From positions 1 to 31,135 of the forward strand of contig CAZAZT010000030.1 of assembly GCA_964489645.1 (NCBI GenBank): a stretch of 31,135 nucleotides of DNA. Direction: 5' to 3'. A program made the translations under genes and the position numbers. Below are positions 10,001 through 16,612 of this stretch, piece by piece (position 1 is the stretch's first letter; every line of letters begins with the position of its first letter). Source of the DNA: JBEEPE01 sp964489645 (GTDB lineage: Bacteria; Verrucomicrobiota; Verrucomicrobiia; Chthoniobacterales; Chthoniobacteraceae). Below the pieces are notes generated by a model. It was not told the DNA's origin. It saw only the letters and a program-made list of their open reading frames with translations, and made no database searches.

Positions 10001-10783
10001 CGTCGCATCGAACACAACATCCACATCCGGCGATGGCGCCAACTGTCGCACCCGAGCGAAAACAAACGCCTCCTCGTTCGCCAACGCAGGTATCCGGCGC
10101 TGAAGCTCCTCCAACTGCCCCGCCATCAATGCCCCATGGATCGCACGCGTCCCGAATCGAGCCGCACCCTTCCGCGCCAAATCCCAATGAACCAGATCGA
10201 GAAGCCCCGCATGATCCGGCCGCTGAACCCTCTCCAACAAAGCGATACGCTGGGAATCCTTGAGCTTCCCGTGCACCGCAATCCATTCGCCAATCCCAAC
10301 TAAACCCACCGCACCCAACCCCGCATCTTGCTTCGCATCGCCAGCATACGCCTCAAAACTGACACGCCCCTGATCCAAGCTCGTTGGCAGATCCGGTTTG
10401 CGGTCAGGCACCTCGCGCTGATGCGGAAACCCAACCCCAAGCCGCTCCCTCAAATACTGGTACGTGCTCGCAGGATCCTGATCGAACTTCAGCAAGGCTT
10501 GCCGATTTAATAATATACGCCGAAGCGGTAACTCCCCAGGATGCCGCTTCACCCAGTCCTCCATCACCTCCGAAAACCGCGGAGCATCCCCTGCATTCTG
10601 GGCCTGCAACGCGTGGAAGTAGTAAAAATCCGGGCTCCCCGGAACCAATTCTGCCAAAGCCGCCTTGCGATCCGTCGCAAGAGCGAATCGCTCAATGAAG
10701 CCCACCTCACTCTCCGCCCTCACCGAAAACAAAAGAACCGGTTGAGCAACGAACAACAGACCAAAACAGAAAAGTGACTTCAT
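4097..10783 (-). CDS. Giant secreted alpha-2-macroglobulin-like protein, no thioester
   Basis: This 2228-residue protein begins with a signal peptide (M-K-S-L-F-C-F-G-L-L-F-V-A-Q-P, small residues before residue 25) and is probably periplasmic or surface-attached. A macroglobulin MG2-type segment (F-R-L-G-D-A-V-K-F-D-V-W-L, then V-N-V-Y-E-L-N) starts near residue 435. Further beta-rich modules follow (about 545-620, 770-830). An Ala/Gly-rich, possibly bait-like or linker stretch lies near 1050-1075. Helical segments typical of long bacterial macroglobulins lie near 1165-1330 and 1480-1530, and a carboxypeptidase-regulatory-like fold (Y-V-K-V-Y-A-R) near 2140. The thioester motif C-x-E-Q was not found, so covalent protease trapping is unlikely. 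Usual bacterial homologues have about 1600-2000 residues and often sit beside pbpC, which is absent here. It may share a transcript with the RluE-like and ThuA genes upstream (67-base gap). No Shine-Dalgarno is seen. Confidence 0.8.
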   Translation of the reverse strand: MKSLFCFGLLFVAQPVLLFSVRAESEVGFIERFALATDRKAALAELVPGSPDFYYFHALQAQNAGDAPRFSEVMEDWVKRHPGELPLRRILLNRQALLKFDQDPASTYQYLRERLGVGFPHQREVPDRKPDLPTSLDQGRVSFEAYAGDAKQDAGLGAVGLVGIGEWIAVHGKLKDSQRIALLERVQRPDHAGLLDLVHWDLARKGAARFGTRAIHGALMAGQLEELQRRIPALANEEAFVFARVRQLAPSPDVDVVFDATAREAWLEGLWGYVSTLSQSFNALKANVLYRRLDHDRRRGKYDRARFESYLSLPRSVPYANPEWLKGEGARGAVCALDQGFGDVLQIDAPVGDDEPLVREYFLRLFQDAAVSAPSAGEELARPFYARVRDSWLRGVLAEALITAGVGKAEDWTGLLGGAAFQSLKERTDVDFPADNPEFFRLGDAVKFDVWLKNVPELAVNVYELNALNAFLAEGRPLNTDINLDGVVPKVERTMKGAGNPFARRRVSVELPEIKGKRGVWLVELIGGGRSSRALVRVGNWRTLQRTGPAGVEVTVIDERLETVRDAVAWLDGRRFEADAVSGRITLPFSQAGGERPLVVSDAAGEFAVLSRFQPVEEQYRLEAGFHLEREQMVAGAEVRAGIRFFLMLGDLRLDPALLKEAVLTVASQGADGIPSTREIRDPKFDGAGFVEIPVRIPDGLRTLTISLRGKVSVMGQVDGRVLVAERTWQVNGTDATSQLRRGFLSRERQGGADGWIFEVLGRNGEAMGDVPVRFNFRRRGFNGTREVALKTDASGRIGLGVLSGIEAVVSAVEGGVTREWSLGSVRRTFSPTVHLREGEDLRVPWVAGEEWQGRFSFMAVSQGRPLRDAMGGMKREGGFLVWRGLERGDYVFRDERDGVVVDVRVTGASVVGDWMLGARDLERGSGAGLHLVEGGVDGDAVVFKFSGLREGARVHVAARRFLDGGNLFTGFADFSRWGLAVGSEGRAPNLFSVGRRVGDEYRYIRERRKAEKFPGLMLPRPGLLLNPWETRDTGAEALQQQKGQRALATAGERMSKMAAAPAAAALGLGDAAKGAGDDSRDFLAAPAVLRWDLHPPADGVVRIPFKDLGDRHLVQVYAEDGKDAVWSEVAARSAVRAVRDVRMDRPLDPARSFAEERGSGVLDGAKKVRFEDVATTKFQSFGTVGEVFGLLKTLLKNRPPGGEKGDARRMVLEGALDWIQGWSDLDEGTKRKRYSEFASHEVNLFLWRKDPEFFRGVIRPYLANKKSRSLVDSFLLEEDLTPYLEPWAYGRLNVMERVLLAVRIPAERGVAKRHVTELMARLPMDREGEQLRFDTALLGRGLEGGEAEVAALAPAAKPVSAFSAAGVAGAKGGFANANGLAMPQKAADEKAMVVGGLAANRQSDKRAALDAVSDRQRDGSSLTRSELRMAKDASVREDKGEVDRDGAGALKEVAKSLEAQVRRKAESANVVNEPMGEVFGVAREQEVLDLRKQSREYYRLAGVTKEWAESDYLRVRRSATGPDLVTVSPFWVDFASWVESGMVGPFLSGRFPEAARSGNEVLLAVAFLDVPFKSSGVRMGLEGAALTLSSETPGVVLHRQVQLIPEAAASTARVLVTQNFFRADDRHREEGGERVEKFVDGDFVRGVVYGASVVIGNPTGAVLKGDVLWQVPAGAIPLANGKLTESRPVRLDAYATTRWEFLFYFPEASPVESRGFVHHPVAVRVMGGGVTRAEARVFRVLERPSVVDEASWAHISQNGTEDEVFRYLDTHSAMDTSLDRVAWRCQEKAFFQRLHRWMNRHHAWNGVVASYGLKHGDAVAVAEWLRHQDPFVAQCGPALRSGLLTIDPVERGAFEFLEFAPLINPRAHRIGDDWRIGNESVRRQYDMFLRILAHRPQLDAADRVAVAVHLLMQDRVADARKWFNGARVEQAGTALQVEYLRSVFLLLSEKFAEAREVAQRHVGHPVERWKGLFQGIVDQANIASGQGEGKGAGPTGGREVRLDELAGTEPTFELEAVEQGVRLRARNLSEVRVSFYPADPEFSFSGNPFGREESGRYRMVKPAVTLLHRVGGGADGEVVTVPAALRGKNLVVEVTGAGLRRSVDFGNVRMRVDVAENYGRLEVLDREGKRPLSKVYVKVYARVAGGVRFFKDGYTDVRGRFDYASLNGPLQAIGVAQAPASVGMDHPAIRPSEVGMVERFAVLVLGDETGAVIRDVGAPARADRGLR

Positions 10784-10850
10784 AGGCGCAAGGGGAACCG
10801 CCCCAACATGCCCCCCCTTCCACAGAGAATCACCTCTGAAAAACCGTCCC

Positions 10851-11423
10851 CTATCCCATCAAGGCCCCACGCTCCGCTCCCTTCAACTCCCGCCACTCGC
10901 CCCCACCCAACGCAAGATCCTCTAACCGCAACATCCCGATCGCCGTGCGAATCAGGCGCAACGTCGGATGCCCAACCGCCGCCGTCATTCGACGCACCTG
11001 ATGATATTTCCCCTCGCGCAATCGCAACCCCATCCAACGATCGATCACCGTCTTGCGGACGCGGACCGGCGGAACGCGAGGCGCATGATCCGGTTGCGGA
11101 TCAAGAACCCACGCCTCACACGGCAACGTCCGACGCCCCCCAACATCCACCCCAGCACACAACGTCCGGATCGCCTCCGCCCCAGGCTCTCGCTCCACCA
11201 ACGCGTGATACTCCCGCCAATGCCCTCGCTCTGGGTCCAGCAACGCCGCATTCAACCGCCCCTCATCCGACAAAAGCAACATCCCCTCAGAATCAGCATC
11301 CAATCTCCCGATCGGGTAAACCCGCGCAGGAAACCCGAACTCCGCAAGTGTCCCCCAGCGAGACCCCGGCTCCGGAGTGAACTGCGACAACACGCCGTAC
11401 GGCTTCGAAAAAGCGATCAACAT
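10851..11423 (-). CDS. rluE: 23S rRNA pseudouridine synthase, RluE-like (RsuA/RluB/E/F family)
   Basis: A 190-residue enzyme that isomerises uridine in rRNA. The catalytic block Y-P-I-G-R-L-D-A-D-S-E-G-M-L-L-L is complete, with the nucleophile Asp42, and L-R-E-G-K-Y-H-Q-V-R-R-M near the C-terminus is the second family signature. There is no N-terminal S4 RNA-binding domain: the protein starts directly with the K-P-Y-G-V-L-S strand. Together with the short length this favours RluE (23S rRNA U2457 in E. coli) over RsuA, RluB or RluF, so the symbol is an inference. The ATG at 11423 is chosen; a GTG at 11429 touching the stop of the upstream ThuA gene is an alternative. The near-contact with ThuA suggests translational coupling. 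Confidence 0.8.
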   Translation of the reverse strand: MLIAFSKPYGVLSQFTPEPGSRWGTLAEFGFPARVYPIGRLDADSEGMLLLSDEGRLNAALLDPERGHWREYHALVEREPGAEAIRTLCAGVDVGGRRTLPCEAWVLDPQPDHAPRVPPVRVRKTVIDRWMGLRLREGKYHQVRRMTAAVGHPTLRLIRTAIGMLRLEDLALGGGEWRELKGAERGALMG

Positions 11424-11429
11424 CCCCAC

Positions 11430-12239
11430 TCAGGGATTCACCGGACCGAACCCCTCCGCCGGAGTCCCATCCTCCTTCAACTTGCCGCTCACCCAAAGGA
11501 TCCCGCGCGCCACCAAATCCAGATACTCCTTCGTCTCAACCACTTCATTCCCATGCCCCAACGTCGTCGAAAATGAACGGATCCGACCATTCTGGTTCAC
11601 CCAAACGATCGGATGCTCCTGCTTCGTGTCCTCCCCATACGCCTTGGCCAACGCCGTCGCCGAATCATAGAACTTCTCCACCTTGTACAACTCGTCCCCC
11701 TTCGGAGTCACCCACCCATCCGGGAACCCGCGCATCACCGGATGCGTTCCCAAAATCGTGCGCACCGTCAACGGACGATACTTCTCGTGGCTCGTGCTCT
11801 TCACCCCGATCAACTCGCGCCACTGATCCGCCGCATCGGACATCCGATAACTGTGCATCGAGCAATGCAAAAAGACCGCCGGTAAACCCGCTCGATGCGG
11901 CGCCACAATCCGCTCGAGAAAATCCACCTCCTTCACCGCACCATAACACTCCGAGTGAACCACCAAATCGAATCCCTTGGCCCAGTCCGCACTCGAATAC
12001 ACCGACGCCTTGTGCTCCCTCGACGCAGCCTCCTTGGCGTCATCATGCCGGATCGTGAACTCCGCATGGATCCGCTTGGATACCCCCTCCGAGATCAACT
12101 TCTTCTGCACCGCATAATCATGGCAACAACCGCCACACACCATAAGCACCTTCAACGGCGCAGGCCGATCCGCCCCAGATGCCGAGGAACAGAACCACGC
12201 AAACGCCAACGCCAAAACCAAAAGAATTCGTGTCTTCAT
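11430..12239 (-). CDS. Secreted ThuA-domain protein (glutamine-amidotransferase-like fold)
   Basis: A 269-residue protein with a strong signal peptide (M-K-T-R-I-L-L-V-L-A-L-A-F-A-W-F, Ala-Ser-Gly-Ala near residue 23). The mature part reads L-K-V-L-M-V-C-G-G-C-C-H-D-Y, then D-L-V-V-H-S-E-C-Y-G, H-C-S-M-H-S-Y and L-G-T-H-P-V, the pattern of the ThuA family. ThuA was named for trehalose utilisation, and members are abundant as secreted proteins in Planctomycetota and Verrucomicrobiota. They share a class I glutamine-amidotransferase-like fold, but their biochemical role is mostly unknown. The stop codon abuts the pseudouridine synthase gene, and the gene is divergent from hrpB across 78 bases. 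Co-transcription with an rRNA modification enzyme is probably positional rather than functional. Confidence 0.8.
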   Translation of the reverse strand: MKTRILLVLALAFAWFCSSASGADRPAPLKVLMVCGGCCHDYAVQKKLISEGVSKRIHAEFTIRHDDAKEAASREHKASVYSSADWAKGFDLVVHSECYGAVKEVDFLERIVAPHRAGLPAVFLHCSMHSYRMSDAADQWRELIGVKSTSHEKYRPLTVRTILGTHPVMRGFPDGWVTPKGDELYKVEKFYDSATALAKAYGEDTKQEHPIVWVNQNGRIRSFSTTLGHGNEVVETKEYLDLVARGILWVSGKLKEDGTPAEGFGPVNP

Positions 12240-12317
12240 GGGGAGAGTTAATCCCCGTATACCATCACGAACTCATCCCCTTGTCATCCCCTGCCCCAGC
12301 ACGGACTCACCTCTCCC

Positions 12318-14867
12318 ATGCAACGCGACGCCCTCCCCATCCACGAACTCCGTGACCCCCTCCGAAACACACTCGCCAACGCCTCGCGAGTGATCCTCCA
12401 AGCACCCACTGGCTCAGGCAAATCCACCCAAATCCCGCAGTTCATCCTCGACGATGCGCTCGCACCCAACGGAGAGATCCTCGTCCTCCAACCCCGTCGC
12501 CTCCCCACCCGCATGCTCGCCCAACGCGTTGCCTCAGAACGCCATCAACGCCTCGGCGATGAAGTCGGCTACCAGATCCGCATGGATCGCGTCGCCTCAG
12601 AACGCACCCGCATCCGGTTCATCACCGAAGGTATCCTCCTCCGGATGATGCTCTCCGACCCCTTCCTCGAAGGCATCAGCTGCATCGTGTTCGACGAATT
12701 CCACGAACGACACCTCCACGGCGATATCTCCCTCGCACGCGCAGTCGCCCTCCAAGAAGAACTCCGCCCCGATCTCAAGCTCGTCGTGATGTCCGCCACC
12801 CTCGACACCAAAACCCTCGAGCAATACCTCGCCCCCTGCCACATCCTCCAGTCCGACGGAAGGATGTACCCAGTCGACATCCGTTACCTGTCCTCCCTCC
12901 GCTCCGATGCCGCCGTCTGGGACCTCGCCGCACACGCGTTCGAAGAGTTCGCCGCCAAAGGCACCGGAGACGTCCTCGTTTTCATGCCCGGCTCCTACGA
13001 GATCAACCGGACCATCGAAGCCCTCACCCACAGCCCCTCAGCAAAATCCTGCGCCATCCTGCCCCTACACGGCGAACTTCCGCCCGACGTCCAAGACGCA
13101 GCCGTCAATCCCCACCCACGACGCAAGATCATCGTCTCAACCAACGTCGCTGAAACATCGCTCACCATCGACGGCGTCTGCTGGGTCATCGATTCCGGAC
13201 TCGCCCGCATCGCCCGCTTCGACCCCTACCGCGGCATCAACACCCTGTACGTCGAACGCATCAGCCGAGCCGCCGCCGATCAACGCGCAGGAAGAGCCGG
13301 CCGCACCGCCCCCGGTACCTGCATCCGGCTCTGGACCGAACGCGACCACGATCAACGCCCCGCCCGCGAACTTCCCGAAGTCCGACGCATGGACCTCGCC
13401 GAAGTGCTGCTCAACCTCAAGGCCGGAGGATTCATCGACCCCACCGCCTTCCGCTGGATCGAACCGCCAGACCCCAAAGCCCTCGAAAATGCCGTCCGCC
13501 TCCTCACCGATCTCGCTGCCCTCCAACCCGACGGATCACTCTCCGAGCTCGGAAAGCGCATGCTCCCTTTCCCCGCACATCCCCGTTACGCAAAGCTCCT
13601 GCTCGCCGCAGCCGACCTCTCCTGCGTCCGCGACGCCGCTGCCATCGCCGCCCTCACCCAAGGCCGCCCCCTGCTCCAACGAGGTCTCCCGCGCGACGCA
13701 GAACGGCAACGCAACGCCATCCTCGGCGAGGAAACCCGATCCGACCTCCTCTACCAACTCCGCGCCCTCCGGTTCGCCGAGCAAAACCGTTTCGATCTCA
13801 ACACGCTCCGCCCCCTCGGCATCCACGCCGGCGCCGCCCGCGAAGCCGCCGCTCTCGCAAAACAATTCCTCCAACTCGCGTCCAACGAAGGCCTGCCCAC
13901 CGAATCAAACTCCGCCTCAAACGACGAAAATATCGCCCGCTGCCTGCTCGCCGCCTTCCCTGACCAAGTCGGCTTCCGGAACGATCCGAATATCCGTCGC
14001 TGCAACCTCGTGCACAACCGCCGCGGATCGCTCGCAAAAGATTGTACCCTCGAACCGACCGGTCTCTTCATCGCAAGCGAGATCCGTGAAACCGAAACCC
14101 GCTCCGCAGATCGCGAAGTCCTGCTCGGAATGGTCACGCTCATCGAGGAACCCTGGATCCGCGAAATGTTCCCCGAACACCTCGTCGAGGTGAACCAAGC
14201 CCTTTTCGATCCCTCTCAACGTCGCGTCATCGCACGGAAAGAGTTGCGGTTCATCGACCTCGTGCTCCGGACAAAAGATTCTGACACCGTCACGGAAAGC
14301 GATGCCGCACGCCTCCTCGCCATCGAGGTTGAATCCGGCCGCTGCCCGCTCAAGCAATGGGACGATGGCGTCGAATCCTGGATCCAGCGGGTCAACCTCG
14401 CCGCAGACCAATTCCCCGAGTGGCAAATCCCCGCAATCCATCCCGACGATCGGACCGCCCTCATCGAACAGATCTGCCTCGGAGCATCCTCCTATCGGGA
14501 GATCAAAGAACGCGAGGTCTGGCCCGTCATCCGAAGCTGGCTTTCCTCCACCCAAAATGCCGCCCTGGATCGCCTCTTTCCCGAACGTCTCGAAATGCCA
14601 AACGGTCGGAAGTTCAAGATCCAGTACACCGGTCCACACTCCCCCTGCATCGCCGTACGGATCCAGGATCTTTTCGGTGTCAAAGGCGAACTCCGGATCG
14701 CCGACCAGCGCATCCCTCTCGTCATCCAAGTCCTCGCGCCCAACCAACGCCCAATCCAAGTCACCCGCGACCTCACCACGTTCTGGCGCGAAAGCTACCC
14801 GAAGATCCGCGCCGAACTGTCCCGCAAATACCCCAAACACGACTGGCGCGAAAACCCGATTGGATAA
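12318..14867 (+). CDS. hrpB: ATP-dependent helicase HrpB (DEAH-type, variant DEFH)
   Basis: An 849-residue cytoplasmic superfamily 2 helicase, close to the 800-850 residues usual for HrpB. Visible motifs are Walker A A-P-T-G-S-G-K-S-T at 29-37, the HrpB-specific D-E-F-H box at 126-129 followed by E-R-H-L, motif III S-A-T at 159-161, and motif VI Q-R-A-G-R-A-G-R. The C-terminal HrpB domain is intact and ends with the family signature around R-P-I-Q-V-T-R-D-L-T-T-F-W and Y-P-K-H-D-W. Cellular function of HrpB is poorly defined; roles in RNA metabolism have been proposed. It is monocistronic here, divergent from the ThuA gene and convergent with an alpha/beta hydrolase 67 bases downstream. Large open frames on the opposite strand and in the +2 frame are shadows. 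Confidence 0.93.
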   Translation: MQRDALPIHELRDPLRNTLANASRVILQAPTGSGKSTQIPQFILDDALAPNGEILVLQPRRLPTRMLAQRVASERHQRLGDEVGYQIRMDRVASERTRIRFITEGILLRMMLSDPFLEGISCIVFDEFHERHLHGDISLARAVALQEELRPDLKLVVMSATLDTKTLEQYLAPCHILQSDGRMYPVDIRYLSSLRSDAAVWDLAAHAFEEFAAKGTGDVLVFMPGSYEINRTIEALTHSPSAKSCAILPLHGELPPDVQDAAVNPHPRRKIIVSTNVAETSLTIDGVCWVIDSGLARIARFDPYRGINTLYVERISRAAADQRAGRAGRTAPGTCIRLWTERDHDQRPARELPEVRRMDLAEVLLNLKAGGFIDPTAFRWIEPPDPKALENAVRLLTDLAALQPDGSLSELGKRMLPFPAHPRYAKLLLAAADLSCVRDAAAIAALTQGRPLLQRGLPRDAERQRNAILGEETRSDLLYQLRALRFAEQNRFDLNTLRPLGIHAGAAREAAALAKQFLQLASNEGLPTESNSASNDENIARCLLAAFPDQVGFRNDPNIRRCNLVHNRRGSLAKDCTLEPTGLFIASEIRETETRSADREVLLGMVTLIEEPWIREMFPEHLVEVNQALFDPSQRRVIARKELRFIDLVLRTKDSDTVTESDAARLLAIEVESGRCPLKQWDDGVESWIQRVNLAADQFPEWQIPAIHPDDRTALIEQICLGASSYREIKEREVWPVIRSWLSSTQNAALDRLFPERLEMPNGRKFKIQYTGPHSPCIAVRIQDLFGVKGELRIADQRIPLVIQVLAPNQRPIQVTRDLTTFWRESYPKIRAELSRKYPKHDWRENPIG

Positions 14868-14934
14868 CCCAAAACGCCCCCACTCAAAACCGATCCAACG
14901 GAATCCTCAAGCCCACCACTCCAACACAAGCCAG

Positions 14935-15783
14935 TCACCGCCCCCGGAGAAACCCGAGCTCCGTCAAAAACCGATCCGCCTCTCGGGTTGTCTTCTCGAA
15001 ATACTCCTTGTTGCGGCTGTTGAAAAACCCGTGCCCTTGTCCCTCGTAAAGAAACAACTCGCTCCTCACTCCCAAACGCCGCATCTCATCCCGAAACCGC
15101 TCCCCCGTAGCAACCGGGATCAAATTGTCCTTCGTCCCAAGAAACACGATCGCAGGTGGCATGCGCTCGGAAAGATTGTGCAACGGCGAAAACGAACGCC
15201 AAAACGCGTGCACCCGATCATTGCCGTATCCCTCCGGACTGTTGTCGTACACTGGGTTGAAAAGGACCAAGGCATCCGGCCGAGCAGAAACGCCCCCCTC
15301 TTCCTCCGACTCCTCAAATCCCTTCACCGTCGCCGTCGCCGCCGCAACGTGCCCACCCGCCGAACCCCCGCCCGCCACAATCCGATCAGGATCGATTCCC
15401 ATCGTGCCCGCATTCTTCCGCACAAACCGGATCGCCGATTTTCCATCCTTCACACACTCCACCGGTGAGGTCCCATGCGCACTCCTCGTGCGATATTCCG
15501 CCGAGATCGCCACCATGCCGCGCTCGGCAAAATACTCGCACTGCGGATAGAACTGCACCGGCGCACCCCCAACCCAGCCCCCTCCAAAGAAGAGCACAAT
15601 CGCCGAACGCCCCCCTTTCGGAACGTCCCCACTGGGCTCGAACACATGCAACCGAAGCTCAACGGAACTCCCCTTCGCATCCAAAGCGGTCTTGAACGGG
15701 ATCATCTTCGGCTTCGTCACCTCCCCAGCCCAAACCCCAAGCCCCCCAAACAGGAGAACAACGATCACCACCCGTATGATCAT
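14935..15783 (-). CDS. Secreted alpha/beta hydrolase, carboxylesterase/lipase-like
   Basis: A 282-residue exported protein when started at the ATG at 15783, which gives the signal sequence M-I-I-R-V-V-I-V-V-L-L-F-G-G-L-G-V-W-A-G. The open frame extends 42 codons further upstream but that part looks non-coding. The alpha/beta hydrolase machinery is complete: oxyanion-hole loop F-G-G-G-W at 66-70 (Phe in place of the usual His), nucleophile elbow G-G-S-A-G-G with Ser141, acid Asp219 in G-T-K-D-N, and His251 in G-Q-G-H-G-F. It belongs to the group with acetyl-xylan esterases and BD-FAE-type feruloyl esterases that Verrucomicrobiota secrete for glycan de-esterification. The exact substrate is not readable. 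It lies 135 bases downstream of dcd on the same strand. Confidence 0.82.
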   Translation of the reverse strand: MIIRVVIVVLLFGGLGVWAGEVTKPKMIPFKTALDAKGSSVELRLHVFEPSGDVPKGGRSAIVLFFGGGWVGGAPVQFYPQCEYFAERGMVAISAEYRTRSAHGTSPVECVKDGKSAIRFVRKNAGTMGIDPDRIVAGGGSAGGHVAAATATVKGFEESEEEGGVSARPDALVLFNPVYDNSPEGYGNDRVHAFWRSFSPLHNLSERMPPAIVFLGTKDNLIPVATGERFRDEMRRLGVRSELFLYEGQGHGFFNSRNKEYFEKTTREADRFLTELGFLRGR

Positions 15784-15918
15784 CGCACCCCAAACGCACC
15801 TCCCAACCGGAATCGAACTCTGTGTCATGCGCCGCCGAACATCCCGCCCAACAGCCAGAACGTCAAACCCAGTTTCCCCCTGCCCACCAAAGCCTTCCAA
15901 CCCACCCACCCAAGTCCA

Positions 15919-16503
15919 CTAAACCTTCGGCAAGGTCACCCTCTGCTTCTGCCCCTGGTACTTCCCTTTCCTCGTCCGGTAAGACGTCTCACAGGTCTCG
16001 CCTCGGAAAAACAACATCTGAACCACCCCCTCATCCGCATAGATCCGACAATCCGCAGCGCTGCTGTTCGAGAACTCCAAGGTCAAATGCCCCTTCCAAC
16101 CCGCTTCCGCAGGCGTCACATTCGCAATGATGCCACACCGCGCATACGTGCTCTTCCCAACACAGATCGCCGTGACGTCCGCAGGCAAATGCAGCTGCTC
16201 CACCGCTACCCCAAGGCCGTAACTCCGCGCCGGCAAGATGAAGTAACGCCCACTCTCATCCTCCTGCAAAGGAGTCGATTCCAGATTCTTCGGATTGAAA
16301 TCTTTTGGATCCACGACCGTCCCCGGGACGTGCCGGAAAATCAAGAACTCGCGAGAGGACAACCGCAGGTCGTACCCGTAACTCGACGGACCGAACGACA
16401 ACACCGCACGACCATCCTCCGCATAACGCACCAAACGGGTTTCGAAAGGCGAGATCATCCCTTTCCCTGAAAGCTCGCGGATATTTCGGTCACTCAAGAT
16501 CAT
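15919..16503 (-). CDS. dcd: dCTP deaminase
   Basis: A 194-residue protein, almost the length of E. coli Dcd (193). It deaminates dCTP to dUTP for thymidylate synthesis; some relatives also hydrolyse dUTP to dUMP. Seen are S-Y-G-Y-D-L-R-L near residue 41, G-K-S-T-Y-A-R with Arg122, and G-H-L-T-L-E-F-S-N with the likely catalytic Glu143, corresponding to Arg115 and Glu138 of E. coli. The G-K-S-T-Y-A-R-C-G-I-I-x-N-V-T-P version resembles chlamydial and verrucomicrobial enzymes. The start at 16503 is set by homology (M-I-L-S-D-R-N-I-R-E); the frame continues 26 codons upstream into a hairpin. It lies 109 bases downstream of clpB, with a 48-base imperfect hairpin just before the start. Confidence 0.92.
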   Translation of the reverse strand: MILSDRNIRELSGKGMISPFETRLVRYAEDGRAVLSFGPSSYGYDLRLSSREFLIFRHVPGTVVDPKDFNPKNLESTPLQEDESGRYFILPARSYGLGVAVEQLHLPADVTAICVGKSTYARCGIIANVTPAEAGWKGHLTLEFSNSSAADCRIYADEGVVQMLFFRGETCETSYRTRKGKYQGQKQRVTLPKV

Positions 16504-16522
16504 TGCCCATCTTGGATTCGCA

Positions 16523-16570
16523 GGATCCCCCGCTGCGAGGCCTTTTTCCAGCCCGCCAGCAAGGGGATCC
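16523..16570 (-). promoter_or_regulatory. Long imperfect hairpin in the dcd leader / after clpB
   Basis: GGATCCCC (16523-16530) and GGGGATCC (16563-16570) are perfect inverted repeats. Inside them GCTG (16532-16535) pairs with CAGC (16557-16560), and about four more pairs lie nearer the loop. On the minus strand the inner pairs include a G-U wobble, which favours a minus-strand RNA. The hairpin ends 19 bases before the dcd ATG and begins 42 bases after the clpB stop. No U-tract follows on the minus strand, so it is not a standard terminator. It could separate clpB from dcd by processing, or control dcd translation. Confidence 0.5.
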
Positions 16571-16612
16571 AAACACCCCATTCCAACCCTCCAACACCGC
16601 CTCCCGAACGCC

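Noticed and set aside
12907..14193. 428-codon plus-strand frame within hrpB
   Set aside because: It is a Ser/Pro/Thr-rich out-of-frame reading of the hrpB gene, whose own frame has all helicase motifs. The high C content of the plus strand removes stops from other frames. The 14302-15468 frame is rejected for the same reason.
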